A stretch of 64,000 bases of DNA from Porcincola sp945869225 (lineage in GTDB: Bacteria; Bacillota; Clostridia; Lachnospirales; Lachnospiraceae). Each line of letters starts with the position of its first letter. Positions within the stretch are counted from its first letter, which is position 1. The notes below the pieces were generated by a model. The model was not told the DNA's origin and did no database searches. It saw only the letters and a list, made by a program, of their open reading frames with translations. This document shows, piece after piece, positions 63,042 through 64,000 of this stretch. The position numbers and the translations under genes are program-made. The stretch spans positions 1-64,000 of the forward strand of contig NZ_JBQKGW010000001.1 of NCBI RefSeq assembly GCF_052118625.1, in the 5' to 3' direction.

Positions 63042-63983
63042 GTGAAAAAGGTACTTGTAGCGGGATCGGCGGTGGTGGATGTTGTCATCCATGTTGATCA
63101 TCTGCCGAAAAGAGGGGAAGACATCAATGTATACGGGCAGGATATGTCGCTCGGAGGCTGTGCCTACAATGTATCGGACTGCCTGAGACACTTTGGTGTG
63201 CCGTTTATTCCATTTTATCCGATCGGAACAGGGGTGTATGGGGATTTCGTCCGGGCAAAGCTGAAGGATCGCGGCATTGTCTCAGCGGCCCCGTCTCCGG
63301 CGGAGGAGAATGGCTGCTGCTACTGTCTGGTGGAGCCGGACGGAGAGCGTACTTTTATCTGCTACCATGGGGCAGAGTACCGCTTTCAGCCGGGGTGGTT
63401 TGACCGGCTGGACGCTTCACAGATCGACACGGTCTATCTGTGCGGCCTGGAAGTCGAGGAGCCGACGGGAATCAACATGATCGAGTATCTGGAGCGTCAT
63501 CCGGAATATACCATCTTCTTTGCGCCGAGCGCCCGGATCTGCAATATTCCGGAGGGAAAAATGAACAGGCTCCTGGCACTTCATCCGATTCTGCACCTCA
63601 ACCTGGATGAGGCGTCAAGATTTACCGGAGCGGATACCCTGCATGAGGCAGGGAGCAGGCTGACCGATCAGACCGGAAACCTCGCCATCATCACGCTTGG
63701 ATCGAAGGGCTGCTATCTGTCCTATCCGGATGGAAACTATGAACTGATTCCGGCTGTTCCGATTGCGGAAGAGCATGGAGGCGATGCGATCGGGGCGGGA
63801 GACAGCCACATCGGCAGTATCATTGCCCTTCGCAAGCTTGGCTTTTCCTTCGGGAAAGCGGTCAGGCTGGCAAACCGGGTCTCGGCCGAGGTGGTCTGCA
63901 CAGACGGCGCCCTTCTGTCAGACGAACAGTTTGAACGGCTTCATCTGATTCAGACAGAGGGCGGCGTGACATCGGCAGGCTGA
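63042..63983 (+). CDS. PfkB-family carbohydrate kinase
   Basis: I chose the GTG at 63,042 (313 aa), because AGGAAGG lies 7 or so bases upstream and the frame begins KKVLVAGSAVVDVVIHVDHLP, the usual PfkB N terminus. The longer frame from 62,937 passes through a tandem repeat. Visible motifs are GGCAYNVSDCLRHFG (sugar-binding glycine motif), LNLDEASRFTG, ITLGSKGCYL and the catalytic GDAIGAGDSHIGSI (about 247-260, Asp base in GAGD). Family members phosphorylate ribose, fructose, nucleosides or similar; the substrate is not determined. The stop is 17 bases before the window end. Confidence 0.88.
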   Translation: MKKVLVAGSAVVDVVIHVDHLPKRGEDINVYGQDMSLGGCAYNVSDCLRHFGVPFIPFYPIGTGVYGDFVRAKLKDRGIVSAAPSPAEENGCCYCLVEPDGERTFICYHGAEYRFQPGWFDRLDASQIDTVYLCGLEVEEPTGINMIEYLERHPEYTIFFAPSARICNIPEGKMNRLLALHPILHLNLDEASRFTGADTLHEAGSRLTDQTGNLAIITLGSKGCYLSYPDGNYELIPAVPIAEEHGGDAIGAGDSHIGSIIALRKLGFSFGKAVRLANRVSAEVVCTDGALLSDEQFERLHLIQTEGGVTSAG

Positions 63984-64000
63984 GAAAGAGAATCGGCAGA

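Overview
The window looks like chromosomal DNA of a Gram-positive Clostridia species, most likely a Lachnospiraceae-type gut or rumen anaerobe. The reasons are strong AGGAGG-type ribosome-binding sites, moderate GC, Gram-positive lipoprotein and Cna-B/SpaA signatures, a 6S-like RNA beside queA, and very large PAS/GGDEF/EAL proteins. The species assignment is inference.

Layout. (1) 1-1,570: the end of an IS21-like element with a seven-unit terminal repeat array, a DinJ/RelB antitoxin without a toxin, and a decayed GGDEF-like fragment. (2) 1,570-11,509: an exopolysaccharide (EPS) operon. It encodes a nucleotide-sugar dehydrogenase, a four-module NodB-type deacetylase, a processive family 2 glycosyltransferase with an N-terminal PilZ (c-di-GMP receptor) domain, a second membrane-anchored deacetylase-like protein and a GH18-like lipoprotein, followed by a stand-alone GGDEF domain. 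(3) 12,206-21,003: a translationally coupled set with a MotA/ExbB-like channel protein, a MotB-like anchor fused to Cna-B/SpaA domains, a Wzz/CpsD-like protein and a 1,600-residue GGDEF/EAL protein. (4) 21,065-25,012 (minus strand): a mutagenesis cassette with a SRAP/YedK-type protein, a YolD-like protein, a Y-family DNA polymerase, an ImmA-type protease and an XRE repressor, headed by repeated CAC-N4-GTG operator-like sites. (5) 25,536-54,878: nine more intact GGDEF/EAL genes and two GGDEF remnants. One probable operon (31,026-45,031) holds five of them, and a solute-binding protein is translationally coupled to a membrane diguanylate cyclase on the minus strand. (6) 54,964-57,574: a GH5 cellulase-like enzyme and a MATE transporter. 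(7) 57,713-58,450: a second IS21-like end relic, facing the first, then vapBC. (8) 58,768-64,000: ordinary housekeeping genes (queA, 6S-like RNA, M3 oligopeptidase, SDR, PfkB-family kinase).

How it fits together. Twelve intact genes encode c-di-GMP synthesis or degradation domains, and at least three further fragments are present. The only receptor recognisable by domain is the PilZ segment fused to the polysaccharide synthase. The simplest reading is a c-di-GMP-controlled EPS island in which many sensory proteins (repeated cysteine-motif PAS domains, membrane sensors, dCACHE, an orphan solute-binding protein) feed one polymer synthase. The MotA-like/MotB-Cna-B pair coupled to a Wzz/CpsD-like protein is the least explained part and the best candidate for an undescribed system. 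The two facing IS21-like ends at 396 and 57,713 make it plausible that this whole accessory block has a mobile or recombinational history.
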